A stretch of DNA of 64,000 bases, taken from assembly GCA_965246925.1 (NCBI GenBank), contig OZ251994.1:1488001-1552000 (forward strand). The letters run 5' to 3'. Shown here one piece after another: positions 1 to 7,561 of this stretch (positions are counted from its first letter, which is position 1; each line of letters begins with the position of its first letter). The notes beneath the pieces are model-generated. The model was not told the origin of the DNA and did no database searches. It worked only from the letters and a program-made list of their open reading frames with translations. This DNA is from JANPPS01 sp965246925 (GTDB taxonomy: Bacteria > Pseudomonadota > Alphaproteobacteria > Acetobacterales > Acetobacteraceae). The translations under genes and the position numbers were made by a program.

Positions 1-294
1 GTCACTGGCGGGCCCGCGGTTGCGCCGCCCGATTCGCTCGAGCCCCGGCCCGGCGAACCGCCACATGCCATACAGCCCCAAATGCACCCGCAACCAGACA
101 GGCGTCCCGCCGGCGCCCTGGAACTCGAGCGCCATCTGCTTGCCCCACGCCTCCGCCCCGGTCAGCGTGAGCCCGTCCAGCACTCCCGCCCCCTCGGCGA
201 ACCGCCCCTGCGGGCTAGAAGCACGGAGCGTCTGCCCCACGAACTGCGCCCGGAACGCGGCGGCGAGGCGGTGGACGGTATGGCCCTCGGGCAT
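1..294 (-). CDS. Fpg/Nei-family DNA glycosylase/AP lyase (3' part lies outside window)
   Basis: The first 98 codons of a base-excision repair enzyme are visible. It begins MPEGHTVHRLA, in which Pro2 and Glu3 (the first two residues after Met removal) are the Schiff-base nucleophile and catalytic acid of the Fpg/Nei family. The MPEGHT variant is typical of the Nei2-like endonuclease VIII group rather than classical Fpg (MPELPE). A downstream WLRVHLGLYGMWRF segment matches the family pattern with a lysine (GKQM) just before it. The helix-two-turn-helix and zinc finger lie beyond the window edge. The ATG directly follows the stop of the PIN toxin gene (TAA then ATG), so the two may be co-transcribed by accident of position. 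Confidence 0.87.
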   Translation of the reverse strand, partial: MPEGHTVHRLAAAFRAQFVGQTLRASSPQGRFAEGAGVLDGLTLTGAEAWGKQMALEFQGAGGTPVWLRVHLGLYGMWRFAGPGLERIGRRNRGPASD

Positions 295-753
295 TTACGC
301 CAACCCTTGTCCTCTCGCCCAATCCGAGAGCGGAATCAGCATGGCGGCGACTTCCGGCTCAGGATGGCGCCGCATACTCCGGACGAATGCACCGTCTGCA
401 ACAACCACCCCGCGTGCACCCATGGCGATGGCAAAGCTGAGGTAGAGCGTATCATAGGTGGAATGGTTGGCGGCTAGCCCGATCTCAAGTGCCACCCCGT
501 GAAGATCGAGGCCGCTGGTGCTTGTTGAAGGAATTAGATCGCGCAGCAACGCAAACGCCTCCTGCGCCTCTGCTGGCGTCCAGACCCCCTTACGGACCTG
601 AAGCCAGCACACATTGCAGGCCTCGTTCAGCCAAAAATCCGGGAGCAGTAATTCTTCCTCTACCGCGGCCAACGCCTGGGCCAGGTGACTATCAGCCTCG
701 TCCAACACCCACTTGAGTCCGATGCTGGCATCAACGACCAGCGTCAAGGCCAC
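295..753 (-). CDS. PIN-domain toxin, VapC/FitB type
   Basis: 152-residue PIN-domain ribonuclease, the toxin of a type II pair. The acidic residues expected to bind Mg2+ are present: Asp8 (LVVDAS), Glu44 (NEACN), Asp101 (YDTLYLSFA) and Asp120 (VVADGAF). The chosen start is GTG at 753, which gives the usual short beta-strand before Asp8 and overlaps the antitoxin gene by 23 bases, as expected for translational coupling. VapC/FitB enzymes cleave tRNA or other RNA when free of antitoxin; the target here cannot be predicted. The last acidic motif is VAD-GAFVRS rather than the common TADRRF, so activity should not be taken for granted. Confidence 0.86.
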   Translation of the reverse strand: MALTLVVDASIGLKWVLDEADSHLAQALAAVEEELLLPDFWLNEACNVCWLQVRKGVWTPAEAQEAFALLRDLIPSTSTSGLDLHGVALEIGLAANHSTYDTLYLSFAIAMGARGVVVADGAFVRSMRRHPEPEVAAMLIPLSDWARGQGLA

Positions 754-1021
754 GGCCGTTCATGAGATCTGCGTTCCGACCCTGCCGGCTGGCGTCAAGA
801 AGCTCGGCTGTGGTGTCGGAGTCGCGGCCAGACACACGCTGCCGGAACTCGGCCAGACGGTCCAACGAAGCAACCCGTGATGCGGCCTTATGCGCGTCCA
901 TCAAAGCGGCTTTGAGGATGTCGCGATGCTCCGCTTCTGCTGAACGACAATGCTCGGCTGCCCGGATGCGCAAAGCTTTCACGACAGCGTCTTCCAAGTT
1001 GCGAACAGTGAGCGTCGCCAT
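731..1021 (-). CDS. Ribbon-helix-helix antitoxin, FitA type
   Basis: 96-residue antitoxin whose N-terminus, MATLTVRNLED, is the beta-strand of a FitA-like ribbon-helix-helix DNA-binding domain, followed by a helix pair (KALRIRAAEHCRS...) and a C-terminal tail that would cover the PIN active site. An in-frame ATG lies 12 bases upstream (1033), but the GGAGG sequence sits between the two ATGs, at the right distance from 1021, so 1021 is preferred. The gene precedes and overlaps the PIN toxin. FitA-type antitoxins repress their own operon as the FitAB complex; a near-palindrome at 1042-1058 just upstream is the likely operator. Confidence 0.85.
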   Translation of the reverse strand: MATLTVRNLEDAVVKALRIRAAEHCRSAEAEHRDILKAALMDAHKAASRVASLDRLAEFRQRVSGRDSDTTAELLDASRQGRNADLMNGRGLDAGR

Positions 1022-1041
1022 GATGGCCTCCATGCTTCGTT

Positions 1042-1058
1042 TGCTATCATTGACAGCA
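1042..1058. promoter_or_regulatory. Probable FitAB operator (inverted repeat)
   Basis: TGCTATCATTGACAGCA is an inverted repeat with one mismatch per arm (TGCTrTCA-n-TGAyAGCA), about 20 bases upstream of the antitoxin start. The half-site TGCTATCA is, as I recall it, the half-site bound by Neisseria FitA, although there the two halves are further apart. Autorepression by the toxin-antitoxin complex is inferred from family knowledge. Confidence 0.6.
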
Positions 1059-1141
1059 CTACGAGCTTAGGTCAATCCGGGAGTCATGCCCGCTGCAACC
1101 AATCGTCTGTAACTTAGAAGAGTCTACACCGAAGGACGGGT

Positions 1142-2506
1142 ATGAACCTTGGAATTCCGGGAAGACGGCGGCGTGACCTGTTATGGGGCGCGCTGGGCGT
1201 GGCCGGGGCGGTCCTGCCGCGCGAGGGCCGCGCCGCCGGGTCCAGCGTGGATCAGGCGTTGCGGGCCGTGCTGTCCAAGACCGGCCCGGCGCAAGGTGCG
1301 GCGCTGGCGCAATTGGTGGCGCTAGGGGACCGCGGCGCCGTCGCCGGGCTGATCCAGGCGCTGTTCTGGCTGCGGCCGGAGGAGCCGGGGATCGACCTGG
1401 CATTGAGCCGCCTGACCGGCGCCGCGCGGCGCGGCTGGTTCGAATGGACGGTCTGGCAGCAGGAACATCCCGAGGTCACGCCGTATCCGGGCTACGCGGC
1501 GTTGCTGGCGGACCTGCTGGCGATGGTGGATCCGCGCTTTCGCCGCTTCGTGACCGCCGGGATGCCGCATGCGATCCGGCTGGAGGAGATCGTATGGGGC
1601 GGCGTGCGGGTGGACGGCATCCCCGCGCTGGACAACCCGGTGCCCATACCGGCCGCGGCGGCGACGTATCTGAACGAGGATGACCGGGTGTTCGGCGTCG
1701 AGATCGAGGGTGACGCGCGCGCCTATCCGCTCCGCGTCGCGGACTGGCATGAGATGGTGAACGACGTGGTGGGCGGGGTGCCGGTGAGCCTCGCCTACTG
1801 CACGCTATGCGGCGCCGCCATCCTGTTCGCCGGGCGGGTGGCGGGGCGACCGGCGCCGTTCACCTTCGGCTCGTCCGGGCTGCTGTACCGGTCCAACAAG
1901 CTGATGTACGACCGGGCGACCGATAGTTTGTGGAACCAGTTCACGGGCAAGCCGGTCACCGGCGCGCTGCTGGGCTCCGGGATCGAGCTGCGCGTGCTGC
2001 CGGTGGCGCTCACCTCCTGGTCGGCCTGGCGGGCGCTGCATCCGAAGACGCGGGTGCTGTCGCTCGATACCGGGTTCATCCGCGACTACACGGCGGGCGC
2101 CGCGTATGGCCGTTATTTCGCCAGCAAGGATTTGGCGTTTCCCGCCGCCGTCCGCGCCCAGGTGGCGCCGAAGGACCTGGCGTTCGGCATCCGGGTCGCG
2201 GGCGGCGTCAAGGCGTGGCCGCTGCAGAGCCTGGCGGCCGGCGCCGTCATCAACGATCATGTGGGCCTGCTGGACGTGGTGCTGATCGGCGACGCCACGG
2301 GCGGCGGCGTCCGCGCCTATGAGGCCGAGGGCCGCACCTTCACCCGCGCTGGCCCGGAGGCGCTGACCGCCGCCGACGGGGTTTGGACGATCACTGAGGC
2401 CGCCCTGACCGGCCCGGAAGGCCGCAGCCTGGCGCGGCTGCCGGGGCATGTCGGATACCGGTTTGCGTGGGAGGGATATTTTGGGGCGGGCGTGGAGGAG
2501 CCTTAG
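1142..2506 (+). CDS. DUF3179 domain-containing protein, probably exported
   Basis: 454 residues. The N-terminus carries RRRRDLLWGALGVAGAVLP, a twin-arginine followed by a hydrophobic stretch, suggesting Tat export, though it could also be a membrane anchor. The body shows hallmarks of DUF3179: PLRVADWHEMVND, then YCTLCGAAILF with a CxxC pair (around residue 220), then FGSSGLLYRSNKLMYDRATDSLWNQF, and a GxAYGRYF segment near the end. The family has no established biochemical role; CxxC could bind a metal or undergo redox chemistry. It stands alone between the toxin-antitoxin pair and the ribosomal protein operon. Confidence 0.83.
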   Translation: MNLGIPGRRRRDLLWGALGVAGAVLPREGRAAGSSVDQALRAVLSKTGPAQGAALAQLVALGDRGAVAGLIQALFWLRPEEPGIDLALSRLTGAARRGWFEWTVWQQEHPEVTPYPGYAALLADLLAMVDPRFRRFVTAGMPHAIRLEEIVWGGVRVDGIPALDNPVPIPAAAATYLNEDDRVFGVEIEGDARAYPLRVADWHEMVNDVVGGVPVSLAYCTLCGAAILFAGRVAGRPAPFTFGSSGLLYRSNKLMYDRATDSLWNQFTGKPVTGALLGSGIELRVLPVALTSWSAWRALHPKTRVLSLDTGFIRDYTAGAAYGRYFASKDLAFPAAVRAQVAPKDLAFGIRVAGGVKAWPLQSLAAGAVINDHVGLLDVVLIGDATGGGVRAYEAEGRTFTRAGPEALTAADGVWTITEAALTGPEGRSLARLPGHVGYRFAWEGYFGAGVEEP

Positions 2507-2542
2507 CGCGCTAAGATGGCTACTCGTTCTTGATGGTGACCC

Positions 2543-2570
2543 TTGCATTCCCGCCCGTTCCGAGTAAAAC
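2543..2570 (+). promoter_or_regulatory. Possible promoter of the rpsF operon
   Basis: TTGCAT (2543-2548), a 16-base spacer, and TAAAAC (2565-2570) form a weak sigma-70-like promoter about 75 bases upstream of rpsF. The leader that follows is GC-rich; S6:S18-binding leaders are known in many bacteria, but I cannot confirm the fold here. Confidence 0.3.
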
Positions 2571-2646
2571 GCCCGTTCCCTGCTCCGCCGGTGGCATCCG
2601 GGGGGGCTATGCCCGTTTTGGGTTGACCTTAGCCGAAGGGGTTACC

Positions 2647-3126
2647 ATGCCGCTGTATGAAACCGTGCTCATTGCGCGGAACGATGTGACGCAGGCGCAG
2701 GTCGAGACTATGGCCGACACTATCGCCTCCGACCTCGAGACCGACGGCGGGGCCGTCAAGAAGCGTGAGTATTGGGGCCTCCGCAGCCTCGCCTACCGGG
2801 TCAAGAAGAACCGGAAGGGGCATTACATGCTGCTCGGGATCGAGGCCAAGCCCGCGTTCGTGACCGAGATGGAGCGGCTGCTGCGGCTCAATGAAGACGT
2901 GCTGCGGTTCATGACCATCCGCGTGGATGAGATCACGGAGGAGCCGTCCGCCATCCTGTCCCGCAAATCCGATGAGCGCGAGCGCGGCTTCCGGGGGCCG
3001 AAGCCCGCCGGGCGGTTCGAGAGCGGGCGGAAGCGCGGGTTCGATGACCGTGAGGAATACCGCGCGCGCTCGGACGCGGACGGGTTCCGGGTGCCGGACC
3101 TCGGCGCCGATATGGGTGAGGAGTAA
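2647..3126 (+). CDS. rpsF: 30S ribosomal protein S6
   Basis: 159 residues beginning MPLYETVLIARND, the invariant N-terminal beta-strand of S6. KYGLRSLAYRVKKNRKGHY-like residues (WGLRSLAYRVKKNRKGHYM) form the conserved core that packs on 16S rRNA with S18. The acidic/basic tail after about residue 105 is longer than in E. coli, as is usual in alphaproteobacteria. An ATG-initiated extension upstream of 2647 is not homologous to S6; AAGGGG before 2647 is a good ribosome-binding site. First gene of rpsF-rpsR-rplI. Confidence 0.97.
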   Translation: MPLYETVLIARNDVTQAQVETMADTIASDLETDGGAVKKREYWGLRSLAYRVKKNRKGHYMLLGIEAKPAFVTEMERLLRLNEDVLRFMTIRVDEITEEPSAILSRKSDERERGFRGPKPAGRFESGRKRGFDDREEYRARSDADGFRVPDLGADMGEE

Positions 3127-3131
3127 GCAGA

Positions 3132-3446
3132 ATGTCCGATCGTAATGACCGCTCCGAGCGGGGCGGGGACCGTGGTGAGCGTGGTGGTGAGCGTGGGTCC
3201 GCTGCTGGCGCCGACGCCGGGGCGCGCCGTCCGTTCCACCGCCGCCGCAAGAGCTGCCCATTCAGCGGGCCGAACGCCCCGGTGATCGACTATAAGGACG
3301 TGCGCCTGCTGTCCCGCTTCCTGAGCGAGCGCGGCAAGATCGTGCCGAGCCGGATCACGGCCGTCAGCGGCAAGAAGCAGCGTGAGCTTGCCAATGCGAT
3401 CAAGCGGGCCCGGTTCCTGGCCTTGCTCCCGTATGTCGTGGCTTAA
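3132..3446 (+). CDS. rpsR: 30S ribosomal protein S18
   Basis: 104 residues. The conserved S18 core starts near residue 38 (RRKSCPFSGPNAPVIDYKDV) and continues through LLSRFLSERGKIVPSRITAVSGKKQRELANAIKRARFLALLPY. The first 35 residues are an Arg/Gly/Glu-rich low-complexity extension (repeats of ERGGDRGERGG). Such extensions occur in alphaproteobacterial S18, but this one is long. GAGGAG overlapping the rpsF stop supplies the ribosome-binding site. S18 forms a heterodimer with S6 on the platform of the 30S subunit. Confidence 0.96.
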   Translation: MSDRNDRSERGGDRGERGGERGSAAGADAGARRPFHRRRKSCPFSGPNAPVIDYKDVRLLSRFLSERGKIVPSRITAVSGKKQRELANAIKRARFLALLPYVVA

Positions 3447-3458
3447 GGGGGCATAGAC

Positions 3459-4043
3459 ATGGCCGTCGTAGAATTGATCCTGTTGCAGCGCGTGGAAAAG
3501 CTGGGGCAGATGGGCGACGTGGTGCGCGTGAAGCCCGGCTTTGCCCGCAACTTCCTTTTGCCGCAAAAGAAGGCGTTGCGCGCCAACAAGGCGAACCTCG
3601 CGCAGTTCGAGGGGCAGCGCGCCCAGCTCGAGGCGCAGAACCTGAAGCGCCGCGAGGAGGCCGAGCGGACGGCCGAGCGAATGGGGGGCCTCAGTGTCAT
3701 CATCATCCGCCAGGCCGGCGAGAGCGGTAGCCTGTATGGCTCGGTCACGGCGCGTGACATCTCGGACGCGATCACCGCGTCCGGTCTGACGGTCAACCGC
3801 AACCAGGTCATCCTGATCGAGCCGATCAAGAGCCTGGGGCTGACCACGGTGCGGCTGGTGCTGCATCCCGAGGTCGATCTGTCGGTGACGGTGAACGTCG
3901 CGCGCTCCCTTGAAGAGGGCGAGAAGCAGGCGCGGGGCGAGCAGGTGGGCCTGGCCGCCGAAGAGGATTTGGAGCCCGAGGAGGAGCTGGAGTTCGGCGC
4001 CGCCCTGGCCGAGGCCGGGGGCGACCGCGAGCGGCGCGAGTAA
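3459..4043 (+). CDS. rplI: 50S ribosomal protein L9
   Basis: 194 residues. The N-terminal rRNA-binding domain is clear: VELILLQRVEKLGQMGDVVRVKPGFARNFLLPQKKALRA. It is followed by the long connecting helix (about residues 45-75) and the C-terminal domain (LYGSVTARDISDAITASGLTV...). The acidic tail rich in Glu after residue 150 extends past the E. coli length of 149. AAGGGGG precedes the ATG. Third gene of the operon, followed by a strong hairpin. Confidence 0.96.
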   Translation: MAVVELILLQRVEKLGQMGDVVRVKPGFARNFLLPQKKALRANKANLAQFEGQRAQLEAQNLKRREEAERTAERMGGLSVIIIRQAGESGSLYGSVTARDISDAITASGLTVNRNQVILIEPIKSLGLTTVRLVLHPEVDLSVTVNVARSLEEGEKQARGEQVGLAAEEDLEPEEELEFGAALAEAGGDRERRE

Positions 4044-4047
4044 CGTG

Positions 4048-4079
4048 GTGCCGGGCGCCTCGCGCGGGGCGCCCGGCAC
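4048..4079 (+). terminator. Strong hairpin after rplI
   Basis: A perfect 12-bp stem (GTGCCGGGCGCC at 4048-4059 with its complement at 4068-4079) closes an 8-base loop, starting 5 bases after the rplI stop. There is no downstream T-run, so it is either an inefficient terminator or an RNA-stabilising or attenuating hairpin between rplI and dnaB. Confidence 0.55.
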
Positions 4080-4158
4080 AAGTATCCCCCTGTTCCACAC
4101 TCATCCACAGGCGGCGCGGCTGCCCGGCGGCCTCGGACTAGGCTAGGGTCGCGGCCAG

Positions 4159-5661
4159 ATGAACGCTCCGCACCCGATCGATCCCCCGCTGCTCGGCCTC
4201 TCGCAACGGGTGCCGCCCTCCAACGACCGGGCGGAGATGGCGCTGCTGGGCGCGTTGCTCGCCAACAACAAGGCCTATGAGCGGGTCAGCGAGTTCCTGG
4301 CCCCCGAGCATTTCACCGACCCGGTGCACGGCCGCATCTACCAGGCGATCATCCGCCGGGTCGAGGCCGGGCAGCTGGCGGATGCGGTGACGCTGAAGGC
4401 CGAGTTCGAGCATTCGGGATTGCTGGACGAGGTCGGCGGCACCGCCTATTTCGCGCAGCTGCTGACGGCCATGGTGGGCATCATCAACGCCGGCGAGTAT
4501 GGCCGCGCGGTGCACGACGCGTGGATCCGCCGGCAATTGATCGATATCGGCGAGGTGGTGGTCAACAACGCGTTCGGCGCGGAGGCCGAGCTGGATGGGC
4601 GCCAGCAGATCGAGCTGGCGGAGAGCGAGCTGTTCAAGCTCGCGACCAAGGGCGGGAGCGATGGCGGGTTCGTCACGTTCGAGAAGGCGCTGACGGAGGC
4701 GATCCTGGGCGCCGAACGGGCGTTCCGCCGGGCCGGGCATGTGAGCGGGCTGTCGAGCGGGCTGCGTGATCTGGACAAGAAGACGGGCGGGCTGCATCCG
4801 AGTGACTTGATGATCCTGGCCGGGCGGCCCGGCATGGGAAAGACCGCGCTGGCGACCAAGATCGCCTTCGGCGCCGCCCGCGCGCTGATGCGCGATGCCC
4901 GGGCCGAGGATGCGAACGCGGTGCCGAAGGGGTCGGTGGCGGTGTTCTCGTTGGAAATGAGCTCGGAACAGCTGGCGACGCGCCTGTTGGCGGAGGAGGC
5001 GCGGGTGTCGTCAGACCGCATCCGCCGCGGCGATATCGGGCAGCGGGATTTCGACCGTTTCGTGCAGGTCAGCCGCGAGATCGCCGGATTGCCGCTGCAT
5101 ATCGACGACACGCCGGCGATTACTTTGTCGGCATTGCGGACCCGGTGCCGGCGGTTGAAGCGGACCAAGGGCTTGTCGTTGGTGGTGGTCGATTACTTGC
5201 AGCTGATGCGCCCCTCGGTCGGCACGAAGCCGGAGAGCCGGGTGCTGGAGATCAGCCAGATCACCCAGGGGCTGAAGGCGATCGCCAAGGAGATGCAGGT
5301 GCCGGTGCTGGCGCTGTCGCAGCTGAGCCGGGCGGTGGAGAGCCGGGAGGACAAGCGGCCGCAGCTGTCGGATTTGCGCGAGTCCGGCACGATCGAGCAG
5401 GATGCGGACATGGTGCTGTTCGTGTATCGGGACGAATATTACCTGCAGCAACGCGCGCCGAAGCAGATGGCGTTCGACAGCGAAGACAAGTTCCAGTCCG
5501 CGCTGGATAAGTGGCAGCGGGATATGGAGCTGGTGCACAACAAGGCGGAGATCCTGATCGAGAAGCAACGGCATGGTCCGACGGGCAAGATCGACGTGTT
5601 GTTCGAGGGCGAATACACGCGGTTTGCCGATTTGGATGTGGTGCATGATGGTCATGATTGA
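4159..5661 (+). CDS. dnaB: Replicative DNA helicase DnaB
   Basis: 500 residues, normal for DnaB. The N-terminal domain (about 20-125, PPSNDRAEMALLGALL...) is the helical collar that binds DnaG primase. The RecA-like C-terminal domain has Walker A GRPGMGKTALA (around 222), the SLEMSSEQLATRLL motif, Walker B LVVVDYLQLM, and the SQLSRAVESREDKRPQLSDL arginine-finger region. It unwinds DNA at the replication fork as a hexamer. Position after rplI and before alr is conserved in Acetobacteraceae. No intein is visible. Confidence 0.97.
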   Translation: MNAPHPIDPPLLGLSQRVPPSNDRAEMALLGALLANNKAYERVSEFLAPEHFTDPVHGRIYQAIIRRVEAGQLADAVTLKAEFEHSGLLDEVGGTAYFAQLLTAMVGIINAGEYGRAVHDAWIRRQLIDIGEVVVNNAFGAEAELDGRQQIELAESELFKLATKGGSDGGFVTFEKALTEAILGAERAFRRAGHVSGLSSGLRDLDKKTGGLHPSDLMILAGRPGMGKTALATKIAFGAARALMRDARAEDANAVPKGSVAVFSLEMSSEQLATRLLAEEARVSSDRIRRGDIGQRDFDRFVQVSREIAGLPLHIDDTPAITLSALRTRCRRLKRTKGLSLVVVDYLQLMRPSVGTKPESRVLEISQITQGLKAIAKEMQVPVLALSQLSRAVESREDKRPQLSDLRESGTIEQDADMVLFVYRDEYYLQQRAPKQMAFDSEDKFQSALDKWQRDMELVHNKAEILIEKQRHGPTGKIDVLFEGEYTRFADLDVVHDGHD

Positions 5662-5710
5662 CCCTTCTCCCCCGCCTCCCGGTTTCGGGAGAGGGCCGGG
5701 GTGAGGGTTA
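5661..5710. repeat. Dispersed palindromic repeat, copy A
   Basis: Reverse-oriented copy of an element whose consensus contains accctcaccccggccctctcccg and a complementary cgggag arm. Here CTCCCG (5676-5681) pairs with CGGGAG (5686-5691). Relatives lie at 5746-5770 and 17026-17070. It fills the gap between dnaB and alr. Confidence 0.7.
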
Positions 5711-5717
5711 GAGCCGC

Positions 5718-6779
5718 ATGGACATCAGCCAGCGAGTGACGCCCCACCCTCTTCCGCCAGCGGGAGAGGGGGCAGTCTTGCACATTGATTTGCGAGCCAT
5801 TCAGGCGAATTGGCGCAGCTTTTCAGGACCTACCGCTGCCGTGATCAAGGCCGATGCTTATGGCCTCGGGGCGCCGCGCGTCGCGAAGGCGCTGTTCGAT
5901 GCAGGGTGCCGGGACTTCTTCGTGGCGCACCTGGCCGAGGCGCTGCCGCTTCGCCCTCTCCTGCCCGGCGCCATGATCGCCGTGCTGAACGGGCTCTGGC
6001 CCGGTGATGCCGAGACTTATGCGGCGCACGACATCACCCCGGTGCTCGGCAGCATCGCCGAAATCCAAGACTGGGGCGGCCGCGCGCCCGCCATCCTGCA
6101 CGTCGATACCGGGATGAACCGGCTGGGCCTCGGCCCGGATGAATTCGGCCAGGTCCGGGGCGAGTGGCGTTACGTCATGACCCACCTCGTCACCGCCGAG
6201 GACCCGGGCGACCCCGCCAACGCCGCCCAGCGTGACCGGTTTGCCGCGATCTGTGCCCGTCTGCCCGGCGTGCCCGCGAGCTTCGCCAACTCGTCCGGCC
6301 TGTTCCTCGGCCCGGACTACGCCTCCGCCCTCGGGCGGCCCGGCGCCGCGCTCTATGGCGTGAACCCCATGCCGGGGCGGCCCAACCCGATGCGGGCGGT
6401 GGTCACGCTGCGGGCCCGCATCCTGCAGGTGCGCGCCATCCAGCCCGGCGAGACCGTGGGCTATAACGGGGTTTGGACCGCGTCCCGGCCCAGCCGGATC
6501 GCCACCGTCTCGGTCGGTTATGCCGACGGCTACCCCCGCGCGCTCAGCGGACGCGGCGCGGCCGGTTTTGACGGCACCCTCGTCCCGCTGGTAGGGCGTG
6601 TGTCCATGGACCTCACCACCTTCGACGTGACGGACACCCAGGCCGCGCCGGGCGACTGGCTGGAGCTGATCGGGCCCGGCATGCCGGTGGACGAAGTGGC
6701 GGCGCGGGCCGGCACCAACGGCTACGAGATCCTGACCCAGCTCGGGCGCCGCTACAGCCGGATCTATACCGGGGCATGA
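5718..6779 (+). CDS. alr: Alanine racemase
   Basis: 353 residues. PLP-dependent racemase making D-alanine for peptidoglycan. The PLP lysine is in AVIKADAYGLGAPRV (about residue 44), followed by the TIM-barrel motifs HVDTGMNRLGL and FANSSGLFL, and the C-terminal beta-domain with SVGYADGYPR (catalytic Tyr) and GRVSMDLTTFDVT. The first 20 codons from ATG 5718 translate a palindromic repeat and are not conserved in the family. A TTG at 5778, preceded by GGGAGAGGGGG from the repeat, would give a protein starting at the family's normal position, LHIDLRAIQANWR. Either start is possible. It overlaps the next gene by ATGA. Confidence 0.95.
   Translation: MDISQRVTPHPLPPAGEGAVLHIDLRAIQANWRSFSGPTAAVIKADAYGLGAPRVAKALFDAGCRDFFVAHLAEALPLRPLLPGAMIAVLNGLWPGDAETYAAHDITPVLGSIAEIQDWGGRAPAILHVDTGMNRLGLGPDEFGQVRGEWRYVMTHLVTAEDPGDPANAAQRDRFAAICARLPGVPASFANSSGLFLGPDYASALGRPGAALYGVNPMPGRPNPMRAVVTLRARILQVRAIQPGETVGYNGVWTASRPSRIATVSVGYADGYPRALSGRGAAGFDGTLVPLVGRVSMDLTTFDVTDTQAAPGDWLELIGPGMPVDEVAARAGTNGYEILTQLGRRYSRIYTGA
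5746..5770. repeat. Dispersed palindromic repeat, copy B, inside alr 5' end
   Basis: accctcttccgccagcgggagaggg-type copy of the same element as at 17026-17070, lying within the first 18 codons of the longest alr reading frame. Its GGGAGAGGGGG end sits where a Shine-Dalgarno sequence for the alternative TTG start (5778) would be. Confidence 0.65.
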
Positions 6780-7561
6780 TCAATCCGCTGGACGCCGTCG
6801 CCGCCATCGGGCGTGGCGCGATCGGCATCGTGCGCAACACCGGCTCGGTCGCGCTATTCGGCGCCGCCGGGCTGTCGCATATCGTCCGCCCGCCCTTCTA
6901 TGGGCGGCAGCTGTGGCGGGCGTTCGTCGAGTTCAGTTATTTCAGCCTGCCGGTCGTGGCGCTCACGGCCGTGTTCTCGGGCGCGGTGATCGCGCTGCAA
7001 TCCTACACCGGCTTCTCCCGGTTCAGCGCCGAGGGCGCGATCGCGGGTGTCGTGGTGCTGTCGGTGGTGCGGGAGCTGGGCCCGGTGCTGGCGGGGTTGA
7101 TGGTGGCCGGGCGGGTGGGCGCGGCGATGGCGGCGGAGATCGGCACCATGCGCGTCACCGACCAGATCGACGCGCTGGGCACGCTCAGCACCAATCCGGT
7201 AAAGTATCTGGTGACCCCCAGGCTGGTCGCCGGCCTGCTCGCCCTGCCGTTGCTGGTGGTGGTGGCCGATATACTGGGCGTCCTGGGCGGCTTCATCGTC
7301 GCCACCGGCAAGCTGGGCTTCAGCGCTAGTGGTTACCTGAGCAATACTTTGCAGACATTGACGCAGGGTGACATCGTGGCGGGCCTCGCCAAGGCGGCGG
7401 TATTCGGCCTGCTGATCGCGCTGATGGGCTGCTATCACGGCTATAACAGCAAGGGCGGTGCGCAGGGCGTGGGTGCGGCCACTACCAGCGCGGTGGTCAG
7501 CGCGAGTATCTTGATACTGGCGTTCGACTATGTGCTGACCGAACTGTTCTTCGCGCGATGA
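6776..7561 (+). CDS. mlaE: MlaE-type ABC transporter permease (lipid asymmetry maintenance)
   Basis: 261 residues, normal length for MlaE/Ttg2B. It has about five to six hydrophobic segments and the family hallmarks AVFSGAVIALQSYTGFSRF, VVLSVVRELGPVLAGLMVAGRVGAAMAAEIGTMRVTDQIDALGTLSTNPVKYLVTPRL. MlaE permeases move phospholipids between the inner membrane and periplasmic carriers. It overlaps alr upstream and the ATPase gene downstream by 4 bases each (ATGA). No MlaD (MCE) gene follows, which is unusual; the substrate-binding MCE subunit must be elsewhere. Confidence 0.93.
   Translation: MINPLDAVAAIGRGAIGIVRNTGSVALFGAAGLSHIVRPPFYGRQLWRAFVEFSYFSLPVVALTAVFSGAVIALQSYTGFSRFSAEGAIAGVVVLSVVRELGPVLAGLMVAGRVGAAMAAEIGTMRVTDQIDALGTLSTNPVKYLVTPRLVAGLLALPLLVVVADILGVLGGFIVATGKLGFSASGYLSNTLQTLTQGDIVAGLAKAAVFGLLIALMGCYHGYNSKGGAQGVGAATTSAVVSASILILAFDYVLTELFFAR

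Noticed and set aside
20..477. Plus-strand reading frames at the left edge
   Set aside because: They are antisense to the Fpg/Nei and PIN genes, which carry recognisable active-site motifs.
5661..5777. CRISPR array
   Set aside because: Only two inverted-orientation copies without regular spacers; this is a dispersed palindromic repeat.
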